NCBI GenBank assembly: GCA_947260005.1
Contig: CAMYOL010000068.1
Location: forward strand, 17,207 to 81,206
Length of the DNA stretch: 64,000 nt
DNA from: an uncultured Ectothiorhodospiraceae bacterium
GTDB lineage: Bacteria; Pseudomonadota; Gammaproteobacteria; UBA6429; Thiohalophilaceae
Direction: 5' to 3'
Each line of letters opens with the position of its first letter. Within the stretch, counting starts at the first letter, position 1. Positions 39,861-49,779 of the stretch are shown in pieces. A model generated the notes under the pieces. It worked only from the letters and a program-made list of their open reading frames with translations. It was not told the DNA's origin and searched no databases. The position numbers and the translations under genes were made by a program.

Positions 39861-41177
39861 ATGGCAAAAACATTAAATCCGCGCGCTACAGCTGCACTCA
39901 TCATTTATTCAGTTGCACATGAAGGTATAAACCTTGACGATGCCTTAGCCAAACATCTCGACCATTCAGAACCAGGTACGCATGCTTTTATTAAAGCCAT
40001 GTGTTTTGGTAGCTTACGTTTTTATCCGCGCCTGCTTTTTTTCCTCAGTCATTTAATTGACAAACCGGTTAAAACTAAAGAGAAGCTAATAGAATGCCTG
40101 TTGCTGGCAGGTATTTATGAAACCTACTACATGCAAACACCTTCGCATGCCTGTGTATCTGAGACGGTCGATGCAGCGCTGGATTTAAAAAAGAAATGGG
40201 CAAAGGGTTTAACTAATGCAGTATTGCGTGGTGCATTGCGAGAACAGGAACAACTCACTTTAGCATCAGAACAAAGTGAGGGTGCTCACACCGCGCATCC
40301 AAAATGGCTACTTAAATTAATCAAAAAACATTGGCCAGATGAATCCGAACAAATTATCCAGGCCAACAATCAACCTGGGCCACTCACATTACGCGTTAAC
40401 TTAACTAAGAATTCCCGTCCTGAATATTTACAACAACTAGCTGACAAAAATATTAAAGCCGCCATTTGTGAATTTTCGGAAGCAGGAATTCAATGCGAAC
40501 AGGCCGTCGATGTCACCGAACTACCTGGATTTACAAACGGTCATGTCAGTGTACAGGATCAAGCCGCACAACTGGCAGCCATATTGCTGGCACCAGAAAC
40601 AGGTGAGCGTGTACTAGATGCCTGTGCCGCACCGGGCGGCAAAACATCGCATCTATTAGAATATAATTCGCAAATTAAAATGACTGCATTAGATAAAATT
40701 GAATCACGCGTCGCCCGAATTCGCGAAAATCTAAATCGCCTTGGCTTACGAGCTCAAACTATTACGGGCGATGCCTTGAAAGGTGACAAAAAGACCGATA
40801 CATGGTGGGACGGTAAACCCTTTGATCGCATATTATTAGATGCTCCCTGTAGTGCAACGGGTGTGATACGACGTCACCCAGACATCAAGTTATTACGAAA
40901 ACCCGATGACATTAGTCAGCTTGTCGAAACACAGGCACAAATGTTGTCTTCCCTCTGGCCCTTACTGAAAACCGGAGGTATGCTGTTATATTCCACCTGT
41001 TCTATATTGGCGGAGGAAAATGATCAGCAAATTCAACAGTTTGTACATAATACAGCTACTGCAGAATCCCAGCCGATTGAGGCTAACTGGGGGCAAAGGG
41101 GTAAATTTGGGCGCCAGATCCTACCGGGCGAATCTGACATGGACGGCTTTTATTACGCGATTATTCGAAAAATATAA
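39861..41177 (+). CDS. rsmB: 16S rRNA (cytosine-967 C5) methyltransferase
   Basis: A 438-residue protein with an N-terminal NusB-like RNA-binding domain and a C-terminal SAM methyltransferase. Motif I is LDACAAPGGKTSHLLE; the two catalytic cysteines are in LDAPCSATGVIRRHP and YSTCSIL. Follows fmt by six bases. Confidence 0.97.
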   Translation: MAKTLNPRATAALIIYSVAHEGINLDDALAKHLDHSEPGTHAFIKAMCFGSLRFYPRLLFFLSHLIDKPVKTKEKLIECLLLAGIYETYYMQTPSHACVSETVDAALDLKKKWAKGLTNAVLRGALREQEQLTLASEQSEGAHTAHPKWLLKLIKKHWPDESEQIIQANNQPGPLTLRVNLTKNSRPEYLQQLADKNIKAAICEFSEAGIQCEQAVDVTELPGFTNGHVSVQDQAAQLAAILLAPETGERVLDACAAPGGKTSHLLEYNSQIKMTALDKIESRVARIRENLNRLGLRAQTITGDALKGDKKTDTWWDGKPFDRILLDAPCSATGVIRRHPDIKLLRKPDDISQLVETQAQMLSSLWPLLKTGGMLLYSTCSILAEENDQQIQQFVHNTATAESQPIEANWGQRGKFGRQILPGESDMDGFYYAIIRKI

Positions 41178-41226
41178 GCGAGTTTCCACACTAAAATGGC
41201 CAGGCTTTTTAAGTGCAGCCCCCATT

Positions 41227-41772
41227 TTGAAGCGGCTATTTTTATTTCTGCTCATTGTCAGTCCTTGTCATAACGTACTGGCCTCGGGTTTCACCGTCCG
41301 CTCAGTTGAAACCAGTCTCACCGATAAAGTCTATACCCTTAGCGCCCAAATTGAATATCAATTCACGGACGTCGCGGTTGAGGCACTGCAAAATGGGGTG
41401 CCGTTATTAATTTTAATAGACATTGAAGTCGATCGAGAACGCAACTGGTGGTTAGACAAGAACATCGCTGAACTACAACAAGGTTATTTGTTGCTTTATC
41501 ATGCCCTCACTGAAAAATATATCGTTAATAATTTAAACAGTGGTGCACAGGAAAACTATGATTCACTCAGTGCCGCCGTGTCAGCATTGGGCAAAGTAGA
41601 AAATTTACCTATATTGGATGCGAACCTGGTTAATGATGACAAAGGTTTTATAGTTCGCTTACACACCTATCTGGATCTTGAAGCATTACCGGCTCCAATG
41701 CGTCCGCTGGCCTATATCTCATCGCAGTGGCGATTAGAAAGTGATTGGTACGAATGGCCATTACAGCCTTAA
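41227..41772 (+). CDS. DUF4390-family exported protein
   Basis: A 181-residue protein with a signal peptide (MKRLFLFLLIVSPCHNVLAS) and a beta-rich body (VYTLSAQIEYQFTDVAVEAL, WRLESDWYEWPL at the end), typical of the DUF4390 family between rsmB and ntrY. No ATG exists between the rsmB stop and this sequence; TTG at 41227 best fits the signal peptide, with little Shine-Dalgarno. The frame also extends back into rsmB, but that part is out of frame with rsmB and not conserved. It overlaps ntrY by 19 bases. Confidence 0.75.
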   Translation: MKRLFLFLLIVSPCHNVLASGFTVRSVETSLTDKVYTLSAQIEYQFTDVAVEALQNGVPLLILIDIEVDRERNWWLDKNIAELQQGYLLLYHALTEKYIVNNLNSGAQENYDSLSAAVSALGKVENLPILDANLVNDDKGFIVRLHTYLDLEALPAPMRPLAYISSQWRLESDWYEWPLQP

Positions 41773-43997
41773 AAAAACTCTTTTCTGGCGCCAAGCCAAT
41801 AATTATCGTCGTGATTCTTCTCTTGACTTCACTCGGTATGCTTAGCGATGCTATCCATCAATCACCCGACCTGGATCGATTATTCACAACCTTACTGGTC
41901 GTAAACGTACTGGCCATCATCATACTGGTCGGTCTTATTATAAAAAACATTGCCTCATTGATTAGTGCTTTGAGAAAAAAAGTAACCGGCGCAAAACTTA
42001 CAGCTAGACTTGTTATTTTATTTGTTATCATGTCATTCATCCCGGTTAGTATTGTTTATTACTTTTCATTAGATTTTTTAAAACAGGGAATTGAAAGCTG
42101 GTTCCATGTGAGAGTGGAAAGTGCCCTCAACGATTCACTTGAACTTAGCCAGGCCGCATTAGCTATTCGTAAACGTGAATTGCTACGTCAGACAAAACAG
42201 GCTTCGATCGAATTTGCCTCGATTCCTGATGACTTAACCGCCTTATCAATTAATGATATTCGAATTAATTTAGATGCCTCCGAGCTTACATTATTTAATT
42301 CCCGGGGTAATATCATTTCCTCAAGTAGTAATGAATCCAGTAAATTACTGCCATCACGTCTTGAAGAATCAATTCAAACTTATTTGTCATTAGAACAAAA
42401 TGCTGAATTTGTCGATGTCCAACCGATGCAGGATGGTAATTTATTCGCAATACGGGTCGCTATTTTAATACCCAGCGCTGAAGCGGTCGGTGATCCACGC
42501 ATATTATATGGCACATTTGGAATTGCCGAACACATTAATACTCTCGCTAATAATGTACAGGAATCGTTTAAGGTCTACCGCGAACGTGTTTATCTACGTG
42601 AGTATCTAAAGATATCATTTGTCTTTACTTTATCACTCGTTCTGTTGCTTTCTATATTAATGGCAACCTGGGTCGCCTTTTTTATCGCCCGACGTCTGGT
42701 GCAGCCTATTAGCGATCTAGTTGAAGGGACTCAAGCCGTTGCAGATGGTAATTACCAAACAATACTACCGATGCCCGGTAAAGATGAACTTGGCTTCTTA
42801 GTTAAATCGTTTAACCAAATGACACAAAAGATTGCCATGGTGACTGACGAGGCCAATCGTTCTCAACAACAACTCCTGGAACAACATGCCTACCTTGAAG
42901 TTGTATTAACTAATTTATCATCCGGTGTAATAACCCTGGATCATGATCGGCATATACATACCTGTAATGCTGCCGCTGGAAATATTTTAGGAATTCAACT
43001 GTCTCCCTATGAAGGTTTTTCTCTAAACAAATTATCACATGAAAAACCTCAAACGCTTCTTTTCATCGATATGATTTTATCTCACCTTGATGACGGTGAC
43101 AAAAGTTGGCAGGAAGAAATGACCTTTTTCAATGCAACCGGTCGCCAGGTTCTGCTATGTCGAGGAAGCTCATTGCCGAACACTGAGACTGAGACTGAAA
43201 ATGGTGGTTATATTGTCGTGTTTGATGACATTACCAATCTAGTACAGGCACAACGCAATGCAGCCTGGGGTGAAGTAGCTCGACGCCTGGCTCACGAGAT
43301 TAAAAATCCATTAACACCGATTCAATTATCTGCCGAGCGTCTGCGCCATAAATACCTGAAAACTATGTCTGCAGAAGATGCTGACTTATTAAACCGATCT
43401 ACCCACACGATTGTGCAACAGGTCGAAACCTTAAAAGAAATGGTAAAAGCCTTCTCTGATTATGCTCGTATGCCAAACATTGAATTACAGCCAACAAATT
43501 TAAATAAGGTAATCAATGAAGTCGCCGATCTGTATCGAAACAATGACAGTGGTGCCAAGATCAAGCTCGAGCTCGACAGCAGCACGCCTGAGATAGATGC
43601 AGATGACGGACGCTTACGACAGTTGCTACATAACCTGATCAAAAATGCGATTGAGGCCATGAAGGAGCAAACCAATCCAAAACTGATCATACGTACGGCC
43701 TGCATGGAAAAAGAGGCCTGTAAATTTGTTGAAATTCGTGTTCTCGACTCTGGTGGCGGTATACCTGATGACTTAATGGGTGAGTTGTTTGAACCTTACG
43801 TAACTACCAAGCCCAAGGGTAGCGGCCTGGGCCTCGCAATTGTTAAAAAGATTATTGAAGAACACGGCGGCATGATCTGGGCCGAAAATAATGAGCAGAA
43901 CGGGGCAACGGTTGTGATACGCTTACCAGTAAACAAAGATCAACAACAAGATATTAATTTAATCATGACCAAGGGAAATTCTGGTGCCGCCGCCTAA
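41754..43997 (+). CDS. ntrY: NtrY-like membrane histidine kinase
   Basis: About 747 residues. Two early membrane helices, an extracytoplasmic loop and a further helix (about residues 10-310) are followed by HAMP (FIARRLVQPISDLVEGTQAV), a PAS domain (LEVVLTNLSSGVITLDHD), HisKA (VARRLAHEIKNPLTPIQLSAERLRHK; H is the phosphorylation site) and HATPase_c (HNLIKNAIEAM, GLGLAIVKKIIEEHGG). ATG 41754 is chosen over an in-frame TTG at 41745. Stop overlaps the ntrX GTG. The family responds to nitrogen or redox signals; the ligand here is unknown. Confidence 0.93.
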   Translation: MAITALKKLFSGAKPIIIVVILLLTSLGMLSDAIHQSPDLDRLFTTLLVVNVLAIIILVGLIIKNIASLISALRKKVTGAKLTARLVILFVIMSFIPVSIVYYFSLDFLKQGIESWFHVRVESALNDSLELSQAALAIRKRELLRQTKQASIEFASIPDDLTALSINDIRINLDASELTLFNSRGNIISSSSNESSKLLPSRLEESIQTYLSLEQNAEFVDVQPMQDGNLFAIRVAILIPSAEAVGDPRILYGTFGIAEHINTLANNVQESFKVYRERVYLREYLKISFVFTLSLVLLLSILMATWVAFFIARRLVQPISDLVEGTQAVADGNYQTILPMPGKDELGFLVKSFNQMTQKIAMVTDEANRSQQQLLEQHAYLEVVLTNLSSGVITLDHDRHIHTCNAAAGNILGIQLSPYEGFSLNKLSHEKPQTLLFIDMILSHLDDGDKSWQEEMTFFNATGRQVLLCRGSSLPNTETETENGGYIVVFDDITNLVQAQRNAAWGEVARRLAHEIKNPLTPIQLSAERLRHKYLKTMSAEDADLLNRSTHTIVQQVETLKEMVKAFSDYARMPNIELQPTNLNKVINEVADLYRNNDSGAKIKLELDSSTPEIDADDGRLRQLLHNLIKNAIEAMKEQTNPKLIIRTACMEKEACKFVEIRVLDSGGGIPDDLMGELFEPYVTTKPKGSGLGLAIVKKIIEEHGGMIWAENNEQNGATVVIRLPVNKDQQQDINLIMTKGNSGAAA

Positions 43998-45414
43998 CCA
44001 AGAAGCCATTATCGACGAACGATCGGATAATCGCGGTCCGCGACCCAATCCCTATATATTAGTGGTTGATGACGAACCTGATATTCGTCATCTACTGCAG
44101 GAAATTCTCGAAGATGAGGGGTATGAAGTCAGCATTGCCGATAATGGCGAAGCCGCCCGCATCTCACACCGGGAAAGGCGCCCGGATTTAGTCTTGCTCG
44201 ATATCTGGATGCCAGATGTCGATGGTATCACCTTGCTCAAAGAATGGTCGGAGGAAGGCGGAAGCCTGCCAATGCCGGTCATCATGATGTCCGGGCACGG
44301 CACCGTTGAAACTGCGGTGGAAGCCACCCGGCTTGGCGCATATGATTTTATTGAAAAACCGCTCTCTCTGGCGAAGTTATTACTCACTATTGAACATGCC
44401 CTTGAGGCTGAAAAACTACAACGTGAAAACCAGGGGCTAAAGAAACAATCCCATATCCCTCAGGAGCCAATCGGACGAAGCGCCGTCATGCAGAGCCTTC
44501 GTGAACAGGTTAAACGACTCGCACAACATGAAACCTGGATTTTAATGACGGGTGAATCCGGCAGTGGCCTGAATGTGATTGCTCATTATCTCCACAGCAG
44601 CAGCCCATTCAAAGATCGTTCGTTCGTCGAAGTCAGCGTCGCCTCCTTAGATCAGGAAAATGCTCTCCAGGAATTATTTGGCTATGAAGAAAATGGTAAA
44701 ATTCACTATGGCTTATTGGAACAGGCGAATGGGGGAACCGTTTTCCTCGGCGACATTGCTGATCTGGATCTTGCCACCCAGGCAAAACTAAGCTCGGCAC
44801 TTGAAAACCGATCATTTCTACGTGCAGGAAGTGACCAGCCTGTACAATTATTTGTCCGGGTTATCGCCGCGACTCATTTTGATCTGGATGTGCTCATTGA
44901 GCAGGGTAAATTCCGTAAAGATTTATACTATCAGTTAAACGTCGTACCCTTACGTGTACCGCCCTTAAGAGAACATCGTGAAGATGTCCCTGAGCTATTA
45001 AACTATTTTGTCAATCTTTATGTTGAACAGGAAAAGTTACCCTATCGCCAATTTTCACTTGCCGCCCAAAATCGCCTGCGCAACTACCACTGGCCTGGTA
45101 ACATTCGCGAGTTGAGTAATTTAGTACAACGCCTGTTGATTATTGGCGCAGGAACAGAGATCGAACTTAATGAAATAGAACAAACTCTCGGCGCGCAACA
45201 ACAAAGTGTAAGTAGCGGTATCCCGTTGGGCTATGATCGTCCCCTACGTGAGGCACGTGAGCAATTTGAGAAAGCCTACCTGGAGTATCAACTACGCCAG
45301 CAGGGTGGTAGCGTCGGTAAAGTTGCCAAGATTGTTGGCCTGGAACGAACACATTTATATCGAAAACTTCGTTCTCTTGATATCGATCCAAAGCAACTGA
45401 ATGATAAAAACTGA
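43984..45414 (+). CDS. ntrX: NtrX-like response regulator with degenerate AAA+ domain
   Basis: A 476-residue protein beginning at GTG 43984. The receiver domain is intact (VVDDEPDIRHLL, LLDIWMPDVDG with phosphoacceptor Asp, MSGHGTVETA, EKPLS). The central sigma-54-type AAA+ domain has lost key sites: Walker A reads GESGSGLNVIA with Leu in place of Lys; the GAFTGA loop is absent (ELFGYEENGKIHYGLLEQ); Walker B reads VFLGDIADL instead of FLDEI. A Fis-type DNA-binding C-terminus (GKVAKIVGLERTHLYRKL) remains. It is therefore probably a sigma-54-independent regulator of NtrY. Confidence 0.93.
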   Translation: MPPPNQEAIIDERSDNRGPRPNPYILVVDDEPDIRHLLQEILEDEGYEVSIADNGEAARISHRERRPDLVLLDIWMPDVDGITLLKEWSEEGGSLPMPVIMMSGHGTVETAVEATRLGAYDFIEKPLSLAKLLLTIEHALEAEKLQRENQGLKKQSHIPQEPIGRSAVMQSLREQVKRLAQHETWILMTGESGSGLNVIAHYLHSSSPFKDRSFVEVSVASLDQENALQELFGYEENGKIHYGLLEQANGGTVFLGDIADLDLATQAKLSSALENRSFLRAGSDQPVQLFVRVIAATHFDLDVLIEQGKFRKDLYYQLNVVPLRVPPLREHREDVPELLNYFVNLYVEQEKLPYRQFSLAAQNRLRNYHWPGNIRELSNLVQRLLIIGAGTEIELNEIEQTLGAQQQSVSSGIPLGYDRPLREAREQFEKAYLEYQLRQQGGSVGKVAKIVGLERTHLYRKLRSLDIDPKQLNDKN

Positions 45415-45518
45415 TTCGTTTAAGCTTAAAATACACTATAATTCTGGTAACGAATCGTCGTTAAGGAAGTTTTTGTCAACTCTACCGACTTAGACACAAA
45501 CATAATAATAAGCAACTC

Positions 45519-46892
45519 ATGAAAATCATCATACTTGGCGCCGGGACCGTCGGCAGTTCACTGGCTGAGCATCTAACCTCAGAGGCCAATGACATTACTC
45601 TGGTCGATCAAAACGATGAATTGTTACGTGGGCTACAAGATCATGTCGATATTCGTACCGTTCACGGCAATGCCTCCTACCCTGACGTTTTACAACGAGC
45701 CGGCGCTGAAGATGCGGATATGCTTGTCGCCGTTACCGATGCTGATGAAACCAATATGATCGCTTGCCAGGTGGCCTATACGATTTTTCATACCCCTACA
45801 AAGATTGCGCGGGTGCGGGCATTAGAATACTTGTCACAAGAAAAGTTGTTCGCTCAAGAAGCGTTACCGATTGATGTTCTGATTAGCCCTGAGCAATTGA
45901 TCACGGATAGCATTAAACGACTTATTGAATATCCTGGTGCACTCCAGGTGCTGGATTTTGCCGATGGCCAGGTCCAGCTTGTAGGTGTGCGTGCCTATTA
46001 TGGTGGACCGATGGTCGGTCACGAGTTGCGTCGAATCCGTGAGCACATGCCTAATATTGATACCCGGGTAGCGGCCATCTATCGTCGCAACCGTGCCATC
46101 ATCCCCGAAGGACATACCGTCATTGAAGCCGATGATGAGGTATTTTTCATTGCTGCCAAAAAAGACATCCGTGCCGTGATGTCCGAGTTACGACGGGTTG
46201 ATACACCGTATAAGCGCATCATCGTTGCTGGCGGCGGTAATATCGGCCGTCGTGTCGCTAAAATTCTTGAAAACGACTACCAGGTAAAATTAATCGACCA
46301 TAACGCTGCCCGTACCCAACAACTTTCATGCGAGCTGGAAAAAACGATCGTATTAAAAGGGGATGTCGCCGATCAGGATTTATTATTAGAAGAAAATATT
46401 GAAAATACAGACATCTATTGTGCATTAACCAATGATGATGAAGCTAATATTTTGTCTTCCATGCTGGCAAAACGGCTTGGTGCACGAAAAGTCATGACCC
46501 TGATAAATCGTGCGGCCTATGTCGACCTCGTCGAAAGTGGTGATATTGATATCGCAATTTCACCTCAACAGGTGACCATCGGCGGCCTGCTCGCCCATGT
46601 TCGCCGAGGTGATGTGGTCAAAGTCCACTCCTTGCGACGTGGTGCTGCAGAAGCCATCGAAGCCATTGCCCATGGTGATGAAAGCTCATCTAAAGTGGTC
46701 GGACGCAGTATCGGAGAACTCAAGTTGCCACCCGGCACGACGATTGGTGCTATCGTTCGTAATGATCAAGTGATCATTGCTCACCACGACACCAAGATCG
46801 AACCCGAAGATCACGTTATTTTGTTTGTGGTGGATAAAAAATACATTCTGGAAGTTGAAAAACTCTTCCAGGTTGGTTTTGCCTTTATTTAA
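45519..46892 (+). CDS. trkA: Trk system potassium uptake regulator TrkA
   Basis: A 457-residue cytoplasmic protein with two Rossmann RCK-N domains ([16 protein letters not shown] and [16 protein letters not shown]), each followed by an RCK-C domain. It binds NAD(H)/ATP and gates TrkH. It follows ntrX by about 100 bases and precedes trkH by 27. Confidence 0.98.
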   Translation: MKIIILGAGTVGSSLAEHLTSEANDITLVDQNDELLRGLQDHVDIRTVHGNASYPDVLQRAGAEDADMLVAVTDADETNMIACQVAYTIFHTPTKIARVRALEYLSQEKLFAQEALPIDVLISPEQLITDSIKRLIEYPGALQVLDFADGQVQLVGVRAYYGGPMVGHELRRIREHMPNIDTRVAAIYRRNRAIIPEGHTVIEADDEVFFIAAKKDIRAVMSELRRVDTPYKRIIVAGGGNIGRRVAKILENDYQVKLIDHNAARTQQLSCELEKTIVLKGDVADQDLLLEENIENTDIYCALTNDDEANILSSMLAKRLGARKVMTLINRAAYVDLVESGDIDIAISPQQVTIGGLLAHVRRGDVVKVHSLRRGAAEAIEAIAHGDESSSKVVGRSIGELKLPPGTTIGAIVRNDQVIIAHHDTKIEPEDHVILFVVDKKYILEVEKLFQVGFAFI

Positions 46893-46919
46893 TGCCAACA
46901 CGTATCGGTCAGCACTAGT

Positions 46920-48374
46920 ATGCAACTTTTCACTATCCAACGCATTTTAGGTTTACTGCTGGTCATTTTTAGTTCCACTCAAATTCCCCCCATGCTCGTC
47001 TCGGTGATATATCTGGACGGTGCTTTTGAAGCCTTCTTCTATGCCTTTGCCATTACCCTGATCACCGGAATTGTGATGTGGCTACCGGTTAAGAATTTCA
47101 AAAAAGAATTGCGTATGCGCGATGGCTTTTTGATCGTCGTCCTGTTCTGGTCAGTATTAGGTTGCTTTGGAGCGATACCGCTATTTCTGGTTGAACAAAC
47201 GAACGTCAGTATCACCGATGCCATCTTTGAATCGATATCCGGCTTAACCACGACCGGGGCCACAGTAATCACTAACTTAGAGAGCCTGCCAAAATCAATT
47301 CTCTACTATCGCCAACAACTTCAATGGTTAGGTGGTATGGGCATCATCGTTTTAGCCGTCGCCATTATGCCCATGCTCGGAATTGGTGGCATGCAACTTT
47401 ACCGTGCGGAAACCCCCGGGCCGATCAAAGACAGTAAATTAACCCCTCGTATCACCGAAACAGCAAAGGCACTTTGGTATATTTATTTGTCTTTAACCAT
47501 CGCCTGCGCGCTGGCTTACTGGCTGGCCGGTATGGATTTATTCGATGCGATCTCACATAGCTTTGCAACTATCGCTATTGGTGGATTCTCCCCTCATGAT
47601 GACTCGATGGGTTACTTTATTAATAGTCCAGAAGTTGAAATAGTGGCCATCGTATTTATGATCCTTGCCGGGGCTAATTTCGCCCTTCACTTCGCAGCCT
47701 GGCGGTCACGAAATATCACTCACTACTTTGCCGACAGTGAATTTCGTGTCTATGCAACAATCCTGTTGATCGTTGCCATCATTTCTTCTGTGTATCTTTA
47801 CTATATGGGGACTTTTGATGACGCAGGTCGTGCCGTTTTACATGGTGTATTCCAGGCCGTTTCGATAGGCACCACCACCGGTTTCACCACTCATGAATAT
47901 CATAACTGGCCAGGCTTTCTACCCGTACTATTATTATTTACCAGCTTTATCGGTGCCTGCGCAGGGTCCACAGGTGGTGGCATGAAGGTCATACGATTCC
48001 TGTTATTGTTAAAACAAGGCATGCGCGAAATTATGCGAGTCATACATCCGAATGCCGTTATCACCACCAAGATAGGTGGTAAGCCGATACCAGATCACGT
48101 TATCAATTCAGTGTGGGGATTCTTCTCCGCCTACGTCGCAACCTTCAGTATTATTTTATTGTTATTAATGCTGACCGGCCTGGATCAAGTCTCTGCTTTT
48201 TCTGCGACTGCAGCCGCCATCAACAACCTTGGCCCTGGCCTGAACAAAGTCGGCTCTAATTATGCTTCGATTTCGGATGCGGCTAAGTGGATTCTTACTT
48301 TCACGATGTTACTCGGTCGTCTTGAAATTTTTACCTTGTTGGTATTATTAACACCTGCCTTCTGGCGACGGTAA
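46920..48374 (+). CDS. trkH: Trk potassium channel TrkH
   Basis: A 484-residue polytopic membrane protein with the four pore-loop repeats of the Ktr/Trk family: GLTTTGATV, AIGGFSPHDDS, GTTTGFTTHEY and the last half-repeat near INNLGPGLN. WLGGMGIIVLAVAIMPMLGIGG is also diagnostic. Partner of TrkA in potassium uptake. Confidence 0.97.
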   Translation: MQLFTIQRILGLLLVIFSSTQIPPMLVSVIYLDGAFEAFFYAFAITLITGIVMWLPVKNFKKELRMRDGFLIVVLFWSVLGCFGAIPLFLVEQTNVSITDAIFESISGLTTTGATVITNLESLPKSILYYRQQLQWLGGMGIIVLAVAIMPMLGIGGMQLYRAETPGPIKDSKLTPRITETAKALWYIYLSLTIACALAYWLAGMDLFDAISHSFATIAIGGFSPHDDSMGYFINSPEVEIVAIVFMILAGANFALHFAAWRSRNITHYFADSEFRVYATILLIVAIISSVYLYYMGTFDDAGRAVLHGVFQAVSIGTTTGFTTHEYHNWPGFLPVLLLFTSFIGACAGSTGGGMKVIRFLLLLKQGMREIMRVIHPNAVITTKIGGKPIPDHVINSVWGFFSAYVATFSIILLLLMLTGLDQVSAFSATAAAINNLGPGLNKVGSNYASISDAAKWILTFTMLLGRLEIFTLLVLLTPAFWRR

Positions 48375-48382
48375 TTTTTTGA

Positions 48383-48675
48383 TTATGTTAGCGACAAATT
48401 GTTATCTAACTTATGTAGAATCATAATCTTTTGCCATATTTTACGACTTAAGCCAGTCGTAAAGTTCTCAAGATCATTCACTGAAGATAACACGACATCA
48501 TCGCGAAATTCCTGCACATACAAAGCCGTAACTTTCCCGGTCAGTGATAACATCTCGCTACAATAATCCAGCTAACGTGTTAACTCATAAGCTGTCATCT
48601 TCGACTTAGGTGATGAGCACGGTCATTATTTCGGCCGGACTCATTAGACTTGGTCGCCTCCGTTTTCATTTTCAT
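48383..48675 (-). pseudogene. decayed small gene of unknown function
   Basis: The minus strand encodes a 56-residue open stretch from ATG 48553 ([16 protein letters not shown], then [18 protein letters not shown]) with a normal-looking protein character. In the same frame it continues upstream as MTAYELTR, an amber codon at 48574-48572, then LDYCSEM. Another frame further upstream reads MKMKTEATKSNESGRNNDRA. One stop and one frameshift would restore a single protein of about 95 residues. Family not recognised. It could instead be a real 56-residue gene. Confidence 0.45.
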
Positions 48676-48682
48676 GTTTCAA

Positions 48683-48760
48683 TCAGCATCTTCTCCCATT
48701 CCTGAATAAATACTTTAATAAATCATAGACATCGTAGAAAATTTCGTCTAATTTATCCAT
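48683..48760 (-). CDS. possible 25-residue peptide or decayed gene start
   Basis: ATG at 48760 follows AAAGG-type ribosome-site sequence on the minus strand and encodes MDKLDEIFYDVYDLLKYLFR before a stop. It lies just before the decayed ORF at 48383-48675. It may be the start of a lost gene or a tiny peptide; there is no further support. Confidence 0.3.
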   Translation of the reverse strand: MDKLDEIFYDVYDLLKYLFRNGRRC

Positions 48761-48869
48761 GTCCTTTTACCTTTGTGATCAGAGGATTCATTTGTCAGAA
48801 TTTCTGATCGGTAAGCGGGCTTTTAGTTCAGGTTAACTAATCACCTTGCATCTACCCATAAGGAAACAG

Positions 48870-49490
48870 ATGAAAATATCAATCATACTAATTAGTCTAT
48901 TTCTAGTCTCATCTTGCGCAGTTGATCTTGAAGCAGCTAGAAAATCACTTTCAGAATCAAAAATATGTTGTAATTCATATAAAGATATGAAGTTCACTGA
49001 TATATCTAGTGCGCCGTCACACCCTTTTAAAATTAACGAGAACTCACAATCATATTACTTTGATCATAAAAAGAGTTTTTTTAAAGCTTTTAATAAAACT
49101 AATGATAATGAACTTAATTTCCGTTTAAAAACATATTTACCCCAGACATCCCACGTTAGCGCCACCATTTTTTTGCCAAAAATAAAGACCATGAATAGTA
49201 AATATGTAGAATTAAGAACGTTATCACCAAAGTTGAAATATGCTAAACAAGGCGTTGATGACTGGGCAGGATACTATTATTACTTTGATTTCGTTCTAAA
49301 AAACAATGAGAAATATTTTGTGATTTACACTGACCCATCATATTTTGGCAGATCATTTAAGCGATACGTAAGTAGCACTTCATATTATGTTACTACGGCT
49401 GCAGGACAGATGATTCCTCAAACCACTCCAGGCCGTTATTACGATCTTCCTTATGCTCCTGTTGGTAAACTCGAGATTTTAGTACACTAA
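48870..49490 (+). CDS. AT-rich lipoprotein, possibly MalM-like
   Basis: A 206-residue lipoprotein. AAGGAAA precedes ATG 48870; the signal sequence ends at the lipobox LVSSC (Cys about 16). The body is beta-rich and Lys/Tyr/Asn-rich (YYYYFDFVLKNNEKYFVIYT, PVGKLEILVH at the C-terminus). The pattern of an early hydrophobic-rich sandwich plus a late FVIYT...GKLEI segment vaguely resembles the MalM family, but I am not sure. Codon use is clearly more AT-rich than trkH or glmS, so recent gain is possible. It stands alone, and no maltose genes are nearby. Confidence 0.7.
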   Translation: MKISIILISLFLVSSCAVDLEAARKSLSESKICCNSYKDMKFTDISSAPSHPFKINENSQSYYFDHKKSFFKAFNKTNDNELNFRLKTYLPQTSHVSATIFLPKIKTMNSKYVELRTLSPKLKYAKQGVDDWAGYYYYFDFVLKNNEKYFVIYTDPSYFGRSFKRYVSSTSYYVTTAAGQMIPQTTPGRYYDLPYAPVGKLEILVH

Positions 49491-49779
49491 GATCTATAAT
49501 AATGCTCATGTATAACTCAAAAAATAATTTAAATGGCATTAGTTTCGGCGATATAAGAATTTGCGGCAAGCATAAGCCCAGAACACGGGTTAAAACTTTT
49601 TCCTGTAGGGCTTACGTTCCGAACTTCTTTGGGAGGCTACTGCCTCCGAGTAGTGGTGGATTCAACTATCAATTAGAAATAACCAGAATAGTTTCTAACT
49701 TTAATGACTAGTATTCGACAATAATAGCTAATTTTAGACGTTAATAGGCCGGAATACGACGGTAATATTATAATAATTC

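Noticed and set aside
41020..41226. N-terminal extension of the DUF4390 gene inside rsmB
   Set aside because: It overlaps the catalytic end of rsmB out of frame and precedes the signal peptide, so the start was placed at TTG 41227.
49502..49711. A 69-codon plus-strand frame after the AT-rich lipoprotein
   Set aside because: No ribosome site, no protein-like pattern, and it crosses a small hairpin.
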